A stretch of DNA of 64,000 bases, from NCBI RefSeq assembly GCF_001921215.1, contig NZ_MSIF01000005.1, positions 310,001 through 374,000 of the forward strand, read 5' to 3'. The DNA comes from Actinophytocola xinjiangensis (GTDB taxonomy: Bacteria > Actinomycetota > Actinomycetes > Mycobacteriales > Pseudonocardiaceae). The notes below the pieces were generated by a model. The model saw nothing but the letters and a program-made list of their open reading frames with translations, did no database searches and was not told the DNA's origin. This document shows positions 8,915 through 16,494 of the stretch, piece by piece. The translations under genes were made by a program, and so were the position numbers. The stretch's first letter is position 1. Each line of letters opens with the position of its first letter.

Positions 8915-8990
8915 TGGTGGAGCTGAGGGGAATCGAACCCCTGACCCCCTCGATGCGAACGAGGTGCGCTACCAACTGCGCTACAGCCCC
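8915..8990 (-). tRNA. tRNA-Ala (anticodon CGC), CCA encoded
   Basis: Read on the minus strand the acceptor arm GGGGCTG pairs with CAGCTCC and contains the G3:U70 wobble that defines alanine tRNAs. The D-arm GCGC/GCGC, anticodon stem CCTCG/CGAGG with loop TTCGCAT (anticodon CGC) and T-arm with GGTTCGAATCC are all in place. The genome encodes the terminal CCA (TGG at 8915-8917 on the plus strand). Confidence 0.97.
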
Positions 8991-9015
8991 TGGTCGTGCG
9001 ACGTCAGCGTAGCAG

Positions 9016-9945
9016 CTACTCCCCCGCTGCCCGTCGGTAGGGGAGGGACCCTGGCTGCTCCAGTTCGTCGAACATGGGGTCCTCGTCGTCGATCTCGACG
9101 CGGATGGCGCCGGACCTGGTGACGGCGGGGGCGGCGGGGCCGTCGGCGACGCGTTCGCGGGGGCCGTGGTCCTGTTCGGGGTCGTAGGGCTCGTAGGGCT
9201 CGTCGTAGGCGATCTCGTCGTCGTAGTCGTCGTACTGGTCGGCGGGGGTGTCGTAGGCGGGTTCGGCGGTGGGGCGGGTGCGGGCGACGGCCTGGTAGCG
9301 GCGGACGCGTTGGAGTCGCGCGAGGCGGCGTTCGCGGATCTCGGTCTCGATGCGGACCTGTCGGCGCAGGTAGACGAGGTAGGAGATGAGGATGACGTCG
9401 AGGAGGCCGTGGCCCCACCAGAGCAGGGGGAACACGACGGCGGCGACGACGGCGGTCGCGACGGCGCCGATCAGCATGGCGAGGACGACCCGCTGCCGGA
9501 AGGCGTACTTGGCCCGCGCGATGATGGCCGCCGCTTCGGGGTCGAAGCCGCCTCTGCCGGGGCGGTACCGGCTCCCGTAGGGCAGGTCCGCCTCGTCGTA
9601 GTACCGGGCGGTCATGTCCTCACCGTCGGCGTCATGGGCGGTGTCCTCCGGAGCGTCGTCGACGACATTGTCGTCCACCTCGACGTCGTCGTGGTCGACA
9701 TCGGGTGAGTCGGGCGCGGTCTCGGCGAATTCCTCACCGAAATCCTCGCTCATCCCGTCGACCTCGCGCAGGGCGGCCTCCTCGTCGGCCGTCTCGTCGG
9801 CCTCGGCGCTGCCGCTGCGCACGACCCTCGCCGCCAGCTCCGAGTCGGCCGTCCTGGCGACTGCCTGGCGCTTGCGCACGATCATCGGCACGAGCACGAC
9901 GAGCCACGCCAGCACGAGCGCGACTACAACCAGTGAGCTCGGCAT
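9016..9945 (-). CDS. glpR: divisome membrane protein GlpR/SepX (receptor for Glp)
   Basis: This 309-residue protein has an N-terminal hydrophobic helix (LVVVALVLAWLVVLVPMIV, residues 5-23), then KRQAVARTADSELAARV. An acidic linker, a second pair of hydrophobic helices (about 155-195) and a long acidic Tyr-rich tail follow. This layout matches Rv0996-type proteins, described as SepX in Streptomyces and GlpR in Corynebacterium, which act in cell division with FtsZ and bind the gephyrin-like Glp. The neighbour at 10715 encodes Glp, as in corynebacteria. Assignment rests on architecture, motif style and synteny. Confidence 0.85.
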   Translation of the reverse strand: MPSSLVVVALVLAWLVVLVPMIVRKRQAVARTADSELAARVVRSGSAEADETADEEAALREVDGMSEDFGEEFAETAPDSPDVDHDDVEVDDNVVDDAPEDTAHDADGEDMTARYYDEADLPYGSRYRPGRGGFDPEAAAIIARAKYAFRQRVVLAMLIGAVATAVVAAVVFPLLWWGHGLLDVILISYLVYLRRQVRIETEIRERRLARLQRVRRYQAVARTRPTAEPAYDTPADQYDDYDDEIAYDEPYEPYDPEQDHGPRERVADGPAAPAVTRSGAIRVEIDDEDPMFDELEQPGSLPYRRAAGE

Positions 9946-10044
9946 GCCTCGACACCTCCCCAGTGACGATTCCGGCGACTCGTCGCCACGTTAGTCACAA
10001 CAGTCACATCAGTGTCGGAGGCGCGCCGTGCCCGCCGCGGATGA

Positions 10045-10722
10045 TCACACCAGTTCAGCCCGCCCATCAGCGATCAGACCTGCGACAAGTCCATTCGGAA
10101 CGTCCTCTGTGGTCAGTGCGAAACACAGGTGGTCGCGCCAACTCCCGGCGACATCCAGGTAACGGCGAAACATCCCCTCCTCCCGGAAGCCGAGCTTGCC
10201 GAGCACCCGCAGGCTCGCGGTGTTCTCCGGCCGGACGGTCGCCTCCAGCCGGTGCAGCCCCGCAGCCCGGAAACTGTGGTCCACCACCAGGGCCACCGCC
10301 CCGGTCGCCACCCCGCCGGCGGTCGCGTGGGTGCCGACCCAGTACCCGATCCACGCCGAACACAGCGACCCGCGCACCACGTTGCCGACGGTCACCTGCC
10401 CGGCCAACTCACCGTCCACGACGATCACGAAGGGTAGCGACATCCCCCGCCGGCCCAGCCCACGCAGCGTCGACCACTGCCCCGGCCAGGCCAGCGACGA
10501 GTTGTTGTCCGACCAGCTGCCGGGCACCGTCGGCTCCCAGCTCTCCAGATGCAACCGGTCCCGGCGCCGCACCCGGCTCCACGCCGACCCGTCCAGCAGC
10601 CGGGGCGGGCGCACCTCGACCACCCCGGCGGGCACCCGCAGCGCGCCTAACCGGGCCGGCCACCCTGGATGCCGTCCCTGCGGCACCGACCAACTCACCC
10701 CGTGGGCCGTCCCTTCAGCCAC
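10045..10722 (-). CDS. rimJ: GNAT N-acetyltransferase, RimJ/RimL type
   Basis: This 225-residue protein has the RimJ/L pattern: LESWEPTVPG near residue 60, the strand VVDGELAGQVTVGNVVRG, then GTHATAGGVATGAVALVVDHSF (acetyl-CoA loop and helix), LHRLEATVRPENTASLRVLGKLGFREEG and a YLDVAGSWRDHLCFAL end. The family acetylates protein N-termini or small amines from acetyl-CoA. It overlaps the upstream glp gene by 8 bases and lies between glp and glpR, the same place as Rv0995 in M. tuberculosis. The substrate is unknown. Confidence 0.9.
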   Translation of the reverse strand: MAEGTAHGVSWSVPQGRHPGWPARLGALRVPAGVVEVRPPRLLDGSAWSRVRRRDRLHLESWEPTVPGSWSDNNSSLAWPGQWSTLRGLGRRGMSLPFVIVVDGELAGQVTVGNVVRGSLCSAWIGYWVGTHATAGGVATGAVALVVDHSFRAAGLHRLEATVRPENTASLRVLGKLGFREEGMFRRYLDVAGSWRDHLCFALTTEDVPNGLVAGLIADGRAELV

Positions 10723-11938
10723 GTTGCGCCAGGAAACTGACCTGCACCTGTTCTCCGACGACGACCTCGGTGGTCTCCTCGTCCACCAGGATCAGGCAGT
10801 TGGCCTCCGCGAGGGAGGCCAACAGGTGCGAACCGGACGTGCCCAACGGCTGGGCGAGGTACTCGCCGTTGCTCTCGTCGCGCAGCAACTGTCCACGCAG
10901 GAAACCCTTGCGGCCCTTGACCGACACGATCGGCGAGAGCAGCCGCGCGGTGATCTGGCGCCGCTGCGGGTTGCGCTTGCCCTGCGCGGCCCTGATCAGC
11001 GGGCGCACCATCACCTCGAACACGACCAGCGCGCTCATCGGGTTGGACGGCAGCAGGAACGTCGGCACCGCGTCCGGGCCAAGGCGCCCGAAGCCCTGCA
11101 CCGAGCCGGGATGCATGGCCACCCGGGTCATGTCGACGTCGCCCAGTTCGGACAGTGCCGAACGGATCTCCTCGGCCAGCTCACCACCGACCCCGCCGGC
11201 GATGACCACGATCTCCGAGAGCAGCAGCCGGCTCTCGACGAGCTCGCGCAGCCGCCGGGCGTCGGCCGGCACGATGCCGACCCGGTTCACCTCGGCACCG
11301 GCGTCGCGGGCGGCGGCGGCCAGCGAGTACGAGTTGACGTCGTAGACCTGGCCCTGGCCCGGCGTGCGGTCGATGTCGATCAGCTCGTCGCCCAGCGAGA
11401 TGACCGACACCCTCGGCCTCGGGTAGACGAGCACCTTGGACCGGCCGACGGCGGCCAGCAGCCCGACCTGGGCCGAGCCGATCGGCGCACCCCGGCGCAC
11501 GGCCACGTCCCCGGTCTGCACGTCCTCGCCGGTGCGCCGGACGAACGCGGCCGAGGGCACCGGCTGCTTGACCGCGACCCTCGCGTGGTGGCCGTCGGTG
11601 TAGCCGAGCGGGACCACGGCGTCGGCCAGGGTCGGCAGCGGCGCGCCGGTGTCCACCCGGACCGCCTGGCCGGGCTGCAACCGTCTCGGTTGGCGGGACC
11701 CGGCCTGGATCTCGCCGACGACCGGCAGCATCACGGGCTCGGAGCCGGCGGCCTGGACGTCGACGCTGCGCACGGCGTAACCGTCCACCGCAGCCTGGTC
11801 GAACCCGGGCAGCGCACGTTCGGCGACGACCTCCTCGGCGCAGAGCAGTCCCTGCGCCTCGGCGATGGCCACCCGGACCGGTGCGGGCCGAACGGCCGCG
11901 GCAAGCGCCCGGCCGAGCTGCTCGTCGACTGACCTCAT
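10715..11938 (-). CDS. glp: gephyrin-like molybdopterin molybdotransferase Glp/MoeA
   Basis: This 407-residue protein is a complete MoeA: domain II PGFDQAAVDGYAVRS (residues about 44-58), GDELIDIDRTPGQGQVYDVNSY in the catalytic MPT-binding domain, GGVGGE and the C-terminal domain IV. MoeA inserts molybdenum into adenylated molybdopterin. In corynebacteria the Glp paralogue also has a division role through GlpR, and the same neighbours (rimJ, glpR) are present here, so Glp is the better name. ATG at 11938 opens MRSVDEQLGRAL. galU ends upstream at 11960, and the four genes galU-glp-rimJ-glpR read as one unit. Confidence 0.92.
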   Translation of the reverse strand: MRSVDEQLGRALAAAVRPAPVRVAIAEAQGLLCAEEVVAERALPGFDQAAVDGYAVRSVDVQAAGSEPVMLPVVGEIQAGSRQPRRLQPGQAVRVDTGAPLPTLADAVVPLGYTDGHHARVAVKQPVPSAAFVRRTGEDVQTGDVAVRRGAPIGSAQVGLLAAVGRSKVLVYPRPRVSVISLGDELIDIDRTPGQGQVYDVNSYSLAAAARDAGAEVNRVGIVPADARRLRELVESRLLLSEIVVIAGGVGGELAEEIRSALSELGDVDMTRVAMHPGSVQGFGRLGPDAVPTFLLPSNPMSALVVFEVMVRPLIRAAQGKRNPQRRQITARLLSPIVSVKGRKGFLRGQLLRDESNGEYLAQPLGTSGSHLLASLAEANCLILVDEETTEVVVGEQVQVSFLAQRG

Positions 11939-11959
11939 TCCCGACCCCGCCCTGTGTCG

Positions 11960-12883
11960 CTATTCCTCCACGCGCCCGCGCAACCACTCACGCAGGTCGG
12001 GCCCATACTCCGGGTGAGCGAGTGCGAAGTCCACGGCGGCACGCAGGAAACCCCCAGGATTGCCCAGGTCGTGACGTCCACCCCGGTGCACGACGACGTG
12101 CACGGGGTGGCCCTCGGAGATCAACAGTGCGATGGCGTCGGTCAGCTGCAGTTCGCCGCCGGCGCCCGGCGTGATCCGCTTGATCGCGTCGAACACCGCC
12201 CGGTCGAGCAGGTAGCGCCCGGCCGCGGCGAAGGTCGACGGGGCGTCGGCCACCGCCGGCTTCTCGACCATGCCGTTGACCTTCTTGACGTCCGGGTCGT
12301 CGGTGTCGGCGACGTCGAACACCCCGTAGGCGGAGATCTGTTCCTTCGGGATGTCGAACGCGCACAGCACCGTGCCGCCGTGCTCGGCGCGGGCGCTGGC
12401 CATCCGCCCGAGCACCCCGGTCGGCAGGACCAGGTCGTCGGGCAGCAGGACCGCGACCACGTCGTCGTCGGGACGCAGGTTGCCCTCGGCGCAGCCCACG
12501 GCGTGCCCGAGGCCCAGCGCCTCCTTCTGGACGGCGGTCTCGACCTCGAGCAGGCCGGGGGCGCGGCGCACCTTCTCCAGCAGTGCGGTCTTGCCCCGGC
12601 GTTCGAGGGTCTGCTCCAACTCGGGCTGCGGCTGGAAGTACTGGGCGACCGCGTCCTTGCCCGGCGAGGTCACGATGACCAGGCGCCGCGCACCCGCCTC
12701 GGCGGCCTCGGCCGCGACGAACTCGATGCCCGGGGTGTCCACGACCGGCAGTAATTCCTTCGGCACGGCCTTGGTCGTCGGCAGGAACCGTGTGCCCAGC
12801 CCGGCGGCCGGCACGATGGCCGTTCTGATGCCGCTCACGGACGCGGAACCGGGGTCGGAACTGACTGCGGTAGATGGCGCCAT
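11960..12883 (-). CDS. galU: UTP-glucose-1-phosphate uridylyltransferase
   Basis: This 307-residue enzyme makes UDP-glucose from UTP and glucose-1-phosphate. It has the nucleotidyltransferase signature IVPAAGLGTRFLPTTKAVPKE near residue 20, PKEQISAYGVFD, VEKP and the C-terminal HDLGNPGGFLRA. ATG at 12883 (MAPSTAVSSD) is taken because upstream residues in the open frame do not fit the family. The gene is divergent from the 5-FTHF cyclo-ligase with about 60 bases between them, as for Rv0993/Rv0992c. Confidence 0.95.
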   Translation of the reverse strand: MAPSTAVSSDPGSASVSGIRTAIVPAAGLGTRFLPTTKAVPKELLPVVDTPGIEFVAAEAAEAGARRLVIVTSPGKDAVAQYFQPQPELEQTLERRGKTALLEKVRRAPGLLEVETAVQKEALGLGHAVGCAEGNLRPDDDVVAVLLPDDLVLPTGVLGRMASARAEHGGTVLCAFDIPKEQISAYGVFDVADTDDPDVKKVNGMVEKPAVADAPSTFAAAGRYLLDRAVFDAIKRITPGAGGELQLTDAIALLISEGHPVHVVVHRGGRHDLGNPGGFLRAAVDFALAHPEYGPDLREWLRGRVEE

Positions 12884-12946
12884 GGACAACCAGCCTAACC
12901 TCATGTCGTGGCCCGGCCTGGGAGTGATCGAGAACCGACAGCCGCG

Positions 12947-13516
12947 TTGACGAAATGGCGGTGGCGCAAGGAGCTGCTCTCCGAGCGCCGCCGCGTACCG
13001 GCGAGCGTCCGTTTCGCCGAGGCGATCTCCCTGTCCACACACCTGACCAGCGGAAGGGTGGTCCGCCCTGGGCAGACGGTGTGCGCGTTCGTCCCGATCG
13101 CCTCCGAACCGGGTTCGGTCCAGATGCTCGACGAGCTGAACGACTACGGCGCACGCGTGCTGCTGCCGGTGGTGACCAACCAGGGGCCGCTCGAGTGGGG
13201 CTGGTATGCGGGTAAGGACTCGCTGGTGCCCGGACCGTACGGGCTGCGCGAGCCCAACGGCGAACTTCTCGGCGTCTCGGCTCTCCGGATCGCGGACATG
13301 GTGCTCGTTCCCGCGCTCGCCGTCGACCGCAACGGCGTACGGCTCGGGCGGGGCGCCGGCCACTATGACCAGTCGTTACCCCTGGCCTCGAACGGCACCG
13401 AGCTGGTGGCGATCGTGCGTGACCAGGAGATCTTCGAGGCGCTGCCCAGCGAGCCGCACGACGTGCGGATGACGGCCGTGCTCACGCCGAACCGGGGTCT
13501 GCTCCGGTTCGTGTGA
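12947..13516 (+). CDS. 5-formyltetrahydrofolate cyclo-ligase
   Basis: About 189 residues. The enzyme converts 5-formyl-THF to 5,10-methenyl-THF with ATP in one-carbon metabolism. KWRWRKELLSERR at the start, PVVTNQGPLEWGWY, GPYGLREP and VLVPALAVDRNGVRLGRGAGHYDQSL (phosphate and folate site) are all family blocks. TTG at 12947 fits the start of homology; GTG at 12908 in the same frame is possible and neither has a strong ribosome site. It precedes the FmdB/Ruc-like gene, the Rv0992c-Rv0991c order. Confidence 0.92.
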   Translation: MTKWRWRKELLSERRRVPASVRFAEAISLSTHLTSGRVVRPGQTVCAFVPIASEPGSVQMLDELNDYGARVLLPVVTNQGPLEWGWYAGKDSLVPGPYGLREPNGELLGVSALRIADMVLVPALAVDRNGVRLGRGAGHYDQSLPLASNGTELVAIVRDQEIFEALPSEPHDVRMTAVLTPNRGLLRFV

Positions 13517-13570
13517 CGCACGCGGGCCCGAGGAGGTTTGCGCTCCGGGCGCGGCCTGTCGCAGAATGGT

Positions 13571-13597
13571 TTGGCACTCTCATCGCACGAGTGCCAG
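13571..13597 (+). promoter_or_regulatory. CIRCE element (HrcA operator)
   Basis: TTGGCACTC (13571-13579), nine bases, then GAGTGCCAG (13589-13597): 8 of 9 arm positions match, and the core fits the CIRCE consensus TTAGCACTC-N9-GAGTGCTAA closely. It lies 21 bases upstream of the FmdB/Ruc-like start. In M. tuberculosis the homologous gene Rv0991c is reported in the HrcA heat-shock regulon, so HrcA control here is a well-founded inference. Confidence 0.85.
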
Positions 13598-13618
13598 AAC
13601 CGGGGAGAGGAACCGCCC

Positions 13619-14017
13619 GTGCCCACCTACCAGTACGCCTGCAAGGCCTGTGAGCACCGCTTCGAGGCGGTGCAGTCCTTCACCGACGCGTCGCTGACCG
13701 AGTGCCCGGAGTGCTCGGGCCAGTTGCGCAAGCTCTACGGCTCGGTCGGCGTGGTGTTCAAGGGCAGCGGCTTCTACCGCAACGACAGCCGCTCGGAGTC
13801 GTCCTCCTCGACGCCCGCCAAGGCGGAGTCCGGTTCGTCCTCGTCCGAGAGCAAGTCGACATCGACCACCTCCTCGTCCTCCTCGGATTCTTCTTCGGGT
13901 TCGTCTTCGGGTTCGTCTTCGGGTTCGTCGTCCTCGGGTTCGGGTTCGTCGACCTCGTCGTCGACGTCGTCGTCCTCTTCCAGCAGTAGCACGAGCACGA
14001 CCGCCGTCGCGTCCTGA
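13619..14017 (+). CDS. FmdB-type zinc-ribbon protein, Ruc-like redox chaperone with Ser-rich tail
   Basis: This protein of about 132 residues starts at GTG 13619 behind GGGGAGAGG. Residues 1-50 are the FmdB zinc ribbon: PTYQYACKACEHRFE and LTECPECSGQL give two CxxC pairs, then KLYGSVGVVFKGSGFYRND. From about residue 60 the protein is a disordered tail made mostly of Ser with a few Gly, Thr and Lys. M. tuberculosis Rv0991c (Ruc) has the same ribbon plus a disordered tail and acts as a chaperone activated by oxidation. Gene order and the CIRCE element also match. The tail is far more Ser-rich than I would expect and is encoded by short DNA repeats. Confidence 0.85.
   Translation: MPTYQYACKACEHRFEAVQSFTDASLTECPECSGQLRKLYGSVGVVFKGSGFYRNDSRSESSSSTPAKAESGSSSSESKSTSTTSSSSSDSSSGSSSGSSSGSSSSGSGSSTSSSTSSSSSSSSTSTTAVAS
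13892..13927 (+). repeat. three exact 12-base tandem repeats in the Ser-rich tail
   Basis: The unit TCTTCGGGTTCG occurs three times without a mismatch and encodes repeated Ser-Ser-Gly-Ser. Related TCG/GGG-rich repeats continue to about 13975. Length change by slippage in steps of 12 would keep the frame. Confidence 0.9.
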
Positions 14018-14026
14018 CGGGTCGAG

Positions 14027-14064
14027 TTATCCACAGGCTGCTCGCTCACCCCGAGTTGTCCACA
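14027..14064 (+). promoter_or_regulatory. pair of perfect DnaA-box-like sequences
   Basis: TTATCCACA (14027-14035) is the classical DnaA box and TTGTCCACA (14056-14064) is the form preferred in high-G+C actinobacteria. Both lie in the same orientation, 29 bases apart start to start, in the 99-base gap between the Ruc-like gene and the SAF gene. No other origin features are nearby, so DnaA-linked gene control or titration is the more likely meaning, if any. Confidence 0.5.
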
Positions 14065-14103
14065 GGTCACGGTCCGACTTCCCCGAGGAGCCCGTTCTCC
14101 TCG

Positions 14104-14109
14104 TAGCGT
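14104..14109 (+). promoter_or_regulatory. candidate -10 element of the SAF gene
   Basis: TAGCGT fits the actinobacterial -10 consensus TANNNT and ends 7 bases before ATG 14117, with no ribosome site between, which suggests a leaderless transcript. The same hexamer at the same distance precedes the epimerase gene at 22338. Confidence 0.45.
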
Positions 14110-14116
14110 CGTCGGC

Positions 14117-14776
14117 ATGCCTCTCACGCCACCTCTGACGCCCCTGACCCGAGACCGCCTCCGACAGCTCCTCTCCCGGCACGCCCAGCCCCGGCTGGGC
14201 GGCCTACGCCGCGTCGTCGCCACCGTGCTGGTGCTGTTGGCGGTGGTCGCGTGGGTCCGCCCGCCGCCCCGCGCGGCCGGTGAGCCCACGGTGCCGCTGC
14301 TGGTCGCCGCCCGCGACCTGGCGCCCGGCTCGACCCTGCGCGCGGCCGACCTGCGGATCGTGCGGGCCCCCGAGTCGCTGCTGCCCGACTCGGCCCTCAC
14401 CGCCGCCGACCAGGCGTCCGGCCGTGTCCTGGCCGGTGCCGCGTCCCGGGGCGAGCCGCTCACCAGCACCCGCCTGGTCGGGCGCGAGAACACCCGGCTG
14501 ACCACCGGCGACCCGTCCGCGGTCGGTGTCCCGGTCCGTCTGGCCGATCCGGAGGTGGCCGCGTTACTCACCCCCGGCGCACGGATCGACGTCGTCACGG
14601 CCTCGCCAGGCACCGGGTCGCCCGGTGTCGTGCTCGCGGCCGGCGCCACGGTCGTGACGGTTCGCGAGACGTCCGACGAGCCAGGTCGCCTGGTGGTGAT
14701 CGCCGTACCGCCGGACACGGCGACCCGACTGGCGTCCGTCTCGTTGGGACAACCCGTTGCCGTTACGCTCCGTTGA
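14117..14776 (+). CDS. SAF-domain membrane-anchored protein (CpaB/RcpC-like)
   Basis: In this 219-residue protein residues about 30-46 form one membrane helix (VVATVLVLLAVVAWV). The external part has the SAF fold: VPLLVAARDLAPGSTLRAADLRIV, then SGRVLAGAASRGEPLTSTRLV. This resembles CpaB/RcpC, a pilus-assembly protein whose SAF domain binds cell wall glycan. No tad pilus genes are in the window. In mycobacteria a SAF-type protein sits near mscL in the same region. Its exact role is unknown. Confidence 0.8.
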   Translation: MPLTPPLTPLTRDRLRQLLSRHAQPRLGGLRRVVATVLVLLAVVAWVRPPPRAAGEPTVPLLVAARDLAPGSTLRAADLRIVRAPESLLPDSALTAADQASGRVLAGAASRGEPLTSTRLVGRENTRLTTGDPSAVGVPVRLADPEVAALLTPGARIDVVTASPGTGSPGVVLAAGATVVTVRETSDEPGRLVVIAVPPDTATRLASVSLGQPVAVTLR

Positions 14777-14808
14777 CTCAGCGCAGCCGAACGGGAAGGA
14801 GCAGTGAC

Positions 14809-15309
14809 GTGCTGAAGGGGTTCAAGGAATTCTTGATGCGCGGCAACTTGATCGAGCTCGCGGTGGCGGTGGTCATCGGCACGGCGTTCACGGCGATCGT
14901 CACCTCGATCACCGAGAACCTGATCCAGCCGCTGATCGCCGCCCTGGGCGGCGCCAACGTGACCGGCCTGTCGTGGACGATCGTGGACGGCAACGACAAG
15001 TCCACCATCGACTTCGCCGCGATCATCACCGCCGGGTTGAACTTCGTGATCGTTGCCGCCGTCGTCTACTTCATCCTCGTCTTCCCGATGAACAAGCTCC
15101 AGGAACGCCGGCGGCGGGGCCAGGATCCGGATCTCGTCGAACCCACCGACGTGGAACTGCTCACCGAGATCCGCGACCTGCTCCGCCAGCAACAGCGGCC
15201 GATGCCCGCCCAGCACCAGCCTCCGTTCGGCCAGCAGTACCCGCCGCAGAGGCCGCCTGGCCAGCAGCCGCCCCGGGGCCCCAACTACCCCCCGGAACCC
15301 GGCTACTGA
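14809..15309 (+). CDS. mscL: large-conductance mechanosensitive channel MscL
   Basis: This 166-residue channel opens under membrane tension to release solutes in osmotic downshock. The GTG start gives VLKGFKEFLMRGNLIELAVA, the conserved N-helix and TM1, with FTAIVTSITENLIQPLIAAL following. TM2 (AGLNFVIVAAVVYFILVFPMNKL) is followed by the cytoplasmic helix VELLTEIRDLLRQQ. An extra Pro/Gln-rich tail of about 30 residues ends the protein. It corresponds to Rv0985c and follows the SAF gene by 32 bases. Confidence 0.96.
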   Translation: MLKGFKEFLMRGNLIELAVAVVIGTAFTAIVTSITENLIQPLIAALGGANVTGLSWTIVDGNDKSTIDFAAIITAGLNFVIVAAVVYFILVFPMNKLQERRRRGQDPDLVEPTDVELLTEIRDLLRQQQRPMPAQHQPPFGQQYPPQRPPGQQPPRGPNYPPEPGY

Positions 15310-15436
15310 CGCCATCCAGAAAGGAAGGAACACCGGAAAGCACAGTTCCTCAGCGAGAGATGTCGAACGACGCCGACGGCCGCCGACTTCCTCCTGACGG
15401 TGCCCGACGGCGGCACCGACGATCAGGAGGTCGACG

Positions 15437-16051
15437 ATGAGCAAGGTCGTACTGGACGTGTCGGTGTCGCTCGACGGTTTCACCGCCGGCCCGAACGTCC
15501 GCCGGGCGGAGCCGATGGGCGACGGTGGTGAGTTCCTGCACAGCTGGATGTCGGGCACCGAGTCCGCCGACGAGTCGGCCAACGAGGTCGACCGCACGAT
15601 CCGCGGTGAGGTCGACGACTCCGTCGGGGCCGTGATCATCGGCCGCCGCACGTTCGATCTCGGCCTGGAGCCGTGGGGCGGCACGCCGTGGCCGGGAAAG
15701 GCCAGTTTCGTGGTCACCCACCGGGCGCGTCCGGACCTGGTCGGCGACAACGGCGGGACCTTCGCCTTCACGGGTCTCCGGGAGGCGGTCGCCCGCGCCA
15801 GGGCGGCGGCGGGCGCCAAGGACGTCGTGGTCCTGGGTTCCGACGTGGCCAGGGCGCTGCTGCGGGCGAACCTGCTCGACGAGGTCCACCTCCACGTGGC
15901 CCCGTTCCTGCTCGGCTCCGGCACCCGCCTGTTCGCCGGTGAACAGGCGGCCCTGGTTCCGGCCCGGGCTCCGCGCGGCGGTTCGGCGAACCACCTCCGC
16001 TACCGGGTCGCCCCACGTCCCGGGCCCGTTGGGTGGACGATGGCGGGGTGA
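15437..16051 (+). CDS. dihydrofolate reductase-family (RibD C-terminal) protein
   Basis: This 204-residue protein has the DHFR/RibD-C fold pattern: VVLDVSVSLDGFTAGPN at the start, GAVIIGRRTFDLG (NADPH site), FVVTHRA, KDVVVLGSDVARALLRANLLDEVHLHVAPFLLGSGTRLF. Such stand-alone proteins are NADPH-dependent reductases of unknown substrate. AGGAGG lies 8 bases upstream of ATG 15437. Its stop overlaps the next GTG (GTGA at 16048-16051). It is not in the Rv0984-Rv0985c interval of M. tuberculosis, so it is an insertion relative to that order. Confidence 0.85.
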   Translation: MSKVVLDVSVSLDGFTAGPNVRRAEPMGDGGEFLHSWMSGTESADESANEVDRTIRGEVDDSVGAVIIGRRTFDLGLEPWGGTPWPGKASFVVTHRARPDLVGDNGGTFAFTGLREAVARARAAAGAKDVVVLGSDVARALLRANLLDEVHLHVAPFLLGSGTRLFAGEQAALVPARAPRGGSANHLRYRVAPRPGPVGWTMAG

Positions 16052-16236
16052 CCAACGACCCCGAGGACGAGCACCGCCCCGCCCCTCGCCCTCATCGCCG
16101 CCGCCCGACCCTGGACGAGGTCTTCGGAGACGTTCTGCCCACCACCACCTCGGACGAACGAGACCCGCAGCCCCCCACCGACGACCGCGACTCGTGGTAC
16201 GAGCAGAACCGCCCCCCACACCACGACCGCGACTGA
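16048..16236 (+). CDS. small acidic/proline-rich protein of unknown function
   Basis: This 62-residue protein starts at GTG 16048, overlapping the reductase stop as GTGA, which implies coupled translation. Its core is RRRPTLDEVFGDVLPTTTSDERD, flanked by Pro, His and Asp-rich ends. It has no membrane helix and no Cys, and no family is recognised. The core TLDEVFGDVLP looks conserved rather than random, which supports a real gene. The tail SWYEQNRPPHHDRD is likely disordered. Confidence 0.6.
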   Translation: MTNDPEDEHRPAPRPHRRRPTLDEVFGDVLPTTTSDERDPQPPTDDRDSWYEQNRPPHHDRD

Positions 16237-16290
16237 CCCGCCCCGTTCCGACTCCCGCCCCGGGGAACGGTTAGCACCCAGGGGGGCGTG

Positions 16291-16310
16291 GGCTCGGTCA
16301 GGTCCGAGCC
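16291..16310 (+). terminator. weak hairpin between convergent genes
   Basis: GGCTCGG (16291-16297) pairs with CCGAGCC (16304-16310) around a six-base loop, 55 bases after the stop at 16236 and before the convergent moaB. The rest of 16237-16494 is low-complexity C/G sequence with no gene. Confidence 0.35.
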
Positions 16311-16494
16311 CCGCCCGCTCCGGACCGGCCCGCACCAGGCCCGGCCGAACGCGACCCGGTCCGAGACCAGAACATCCGAGACCCCAGCCCAACCGATCCG
16401 GCCCAGCCGGAACCGGGGGCAGGCGCATGAGGCCGGTGCGGGGTCGGTTGGCCGGAGTGGATCCGGGTTCGGGGCCGGGCCGGTTTTGGTTGGG

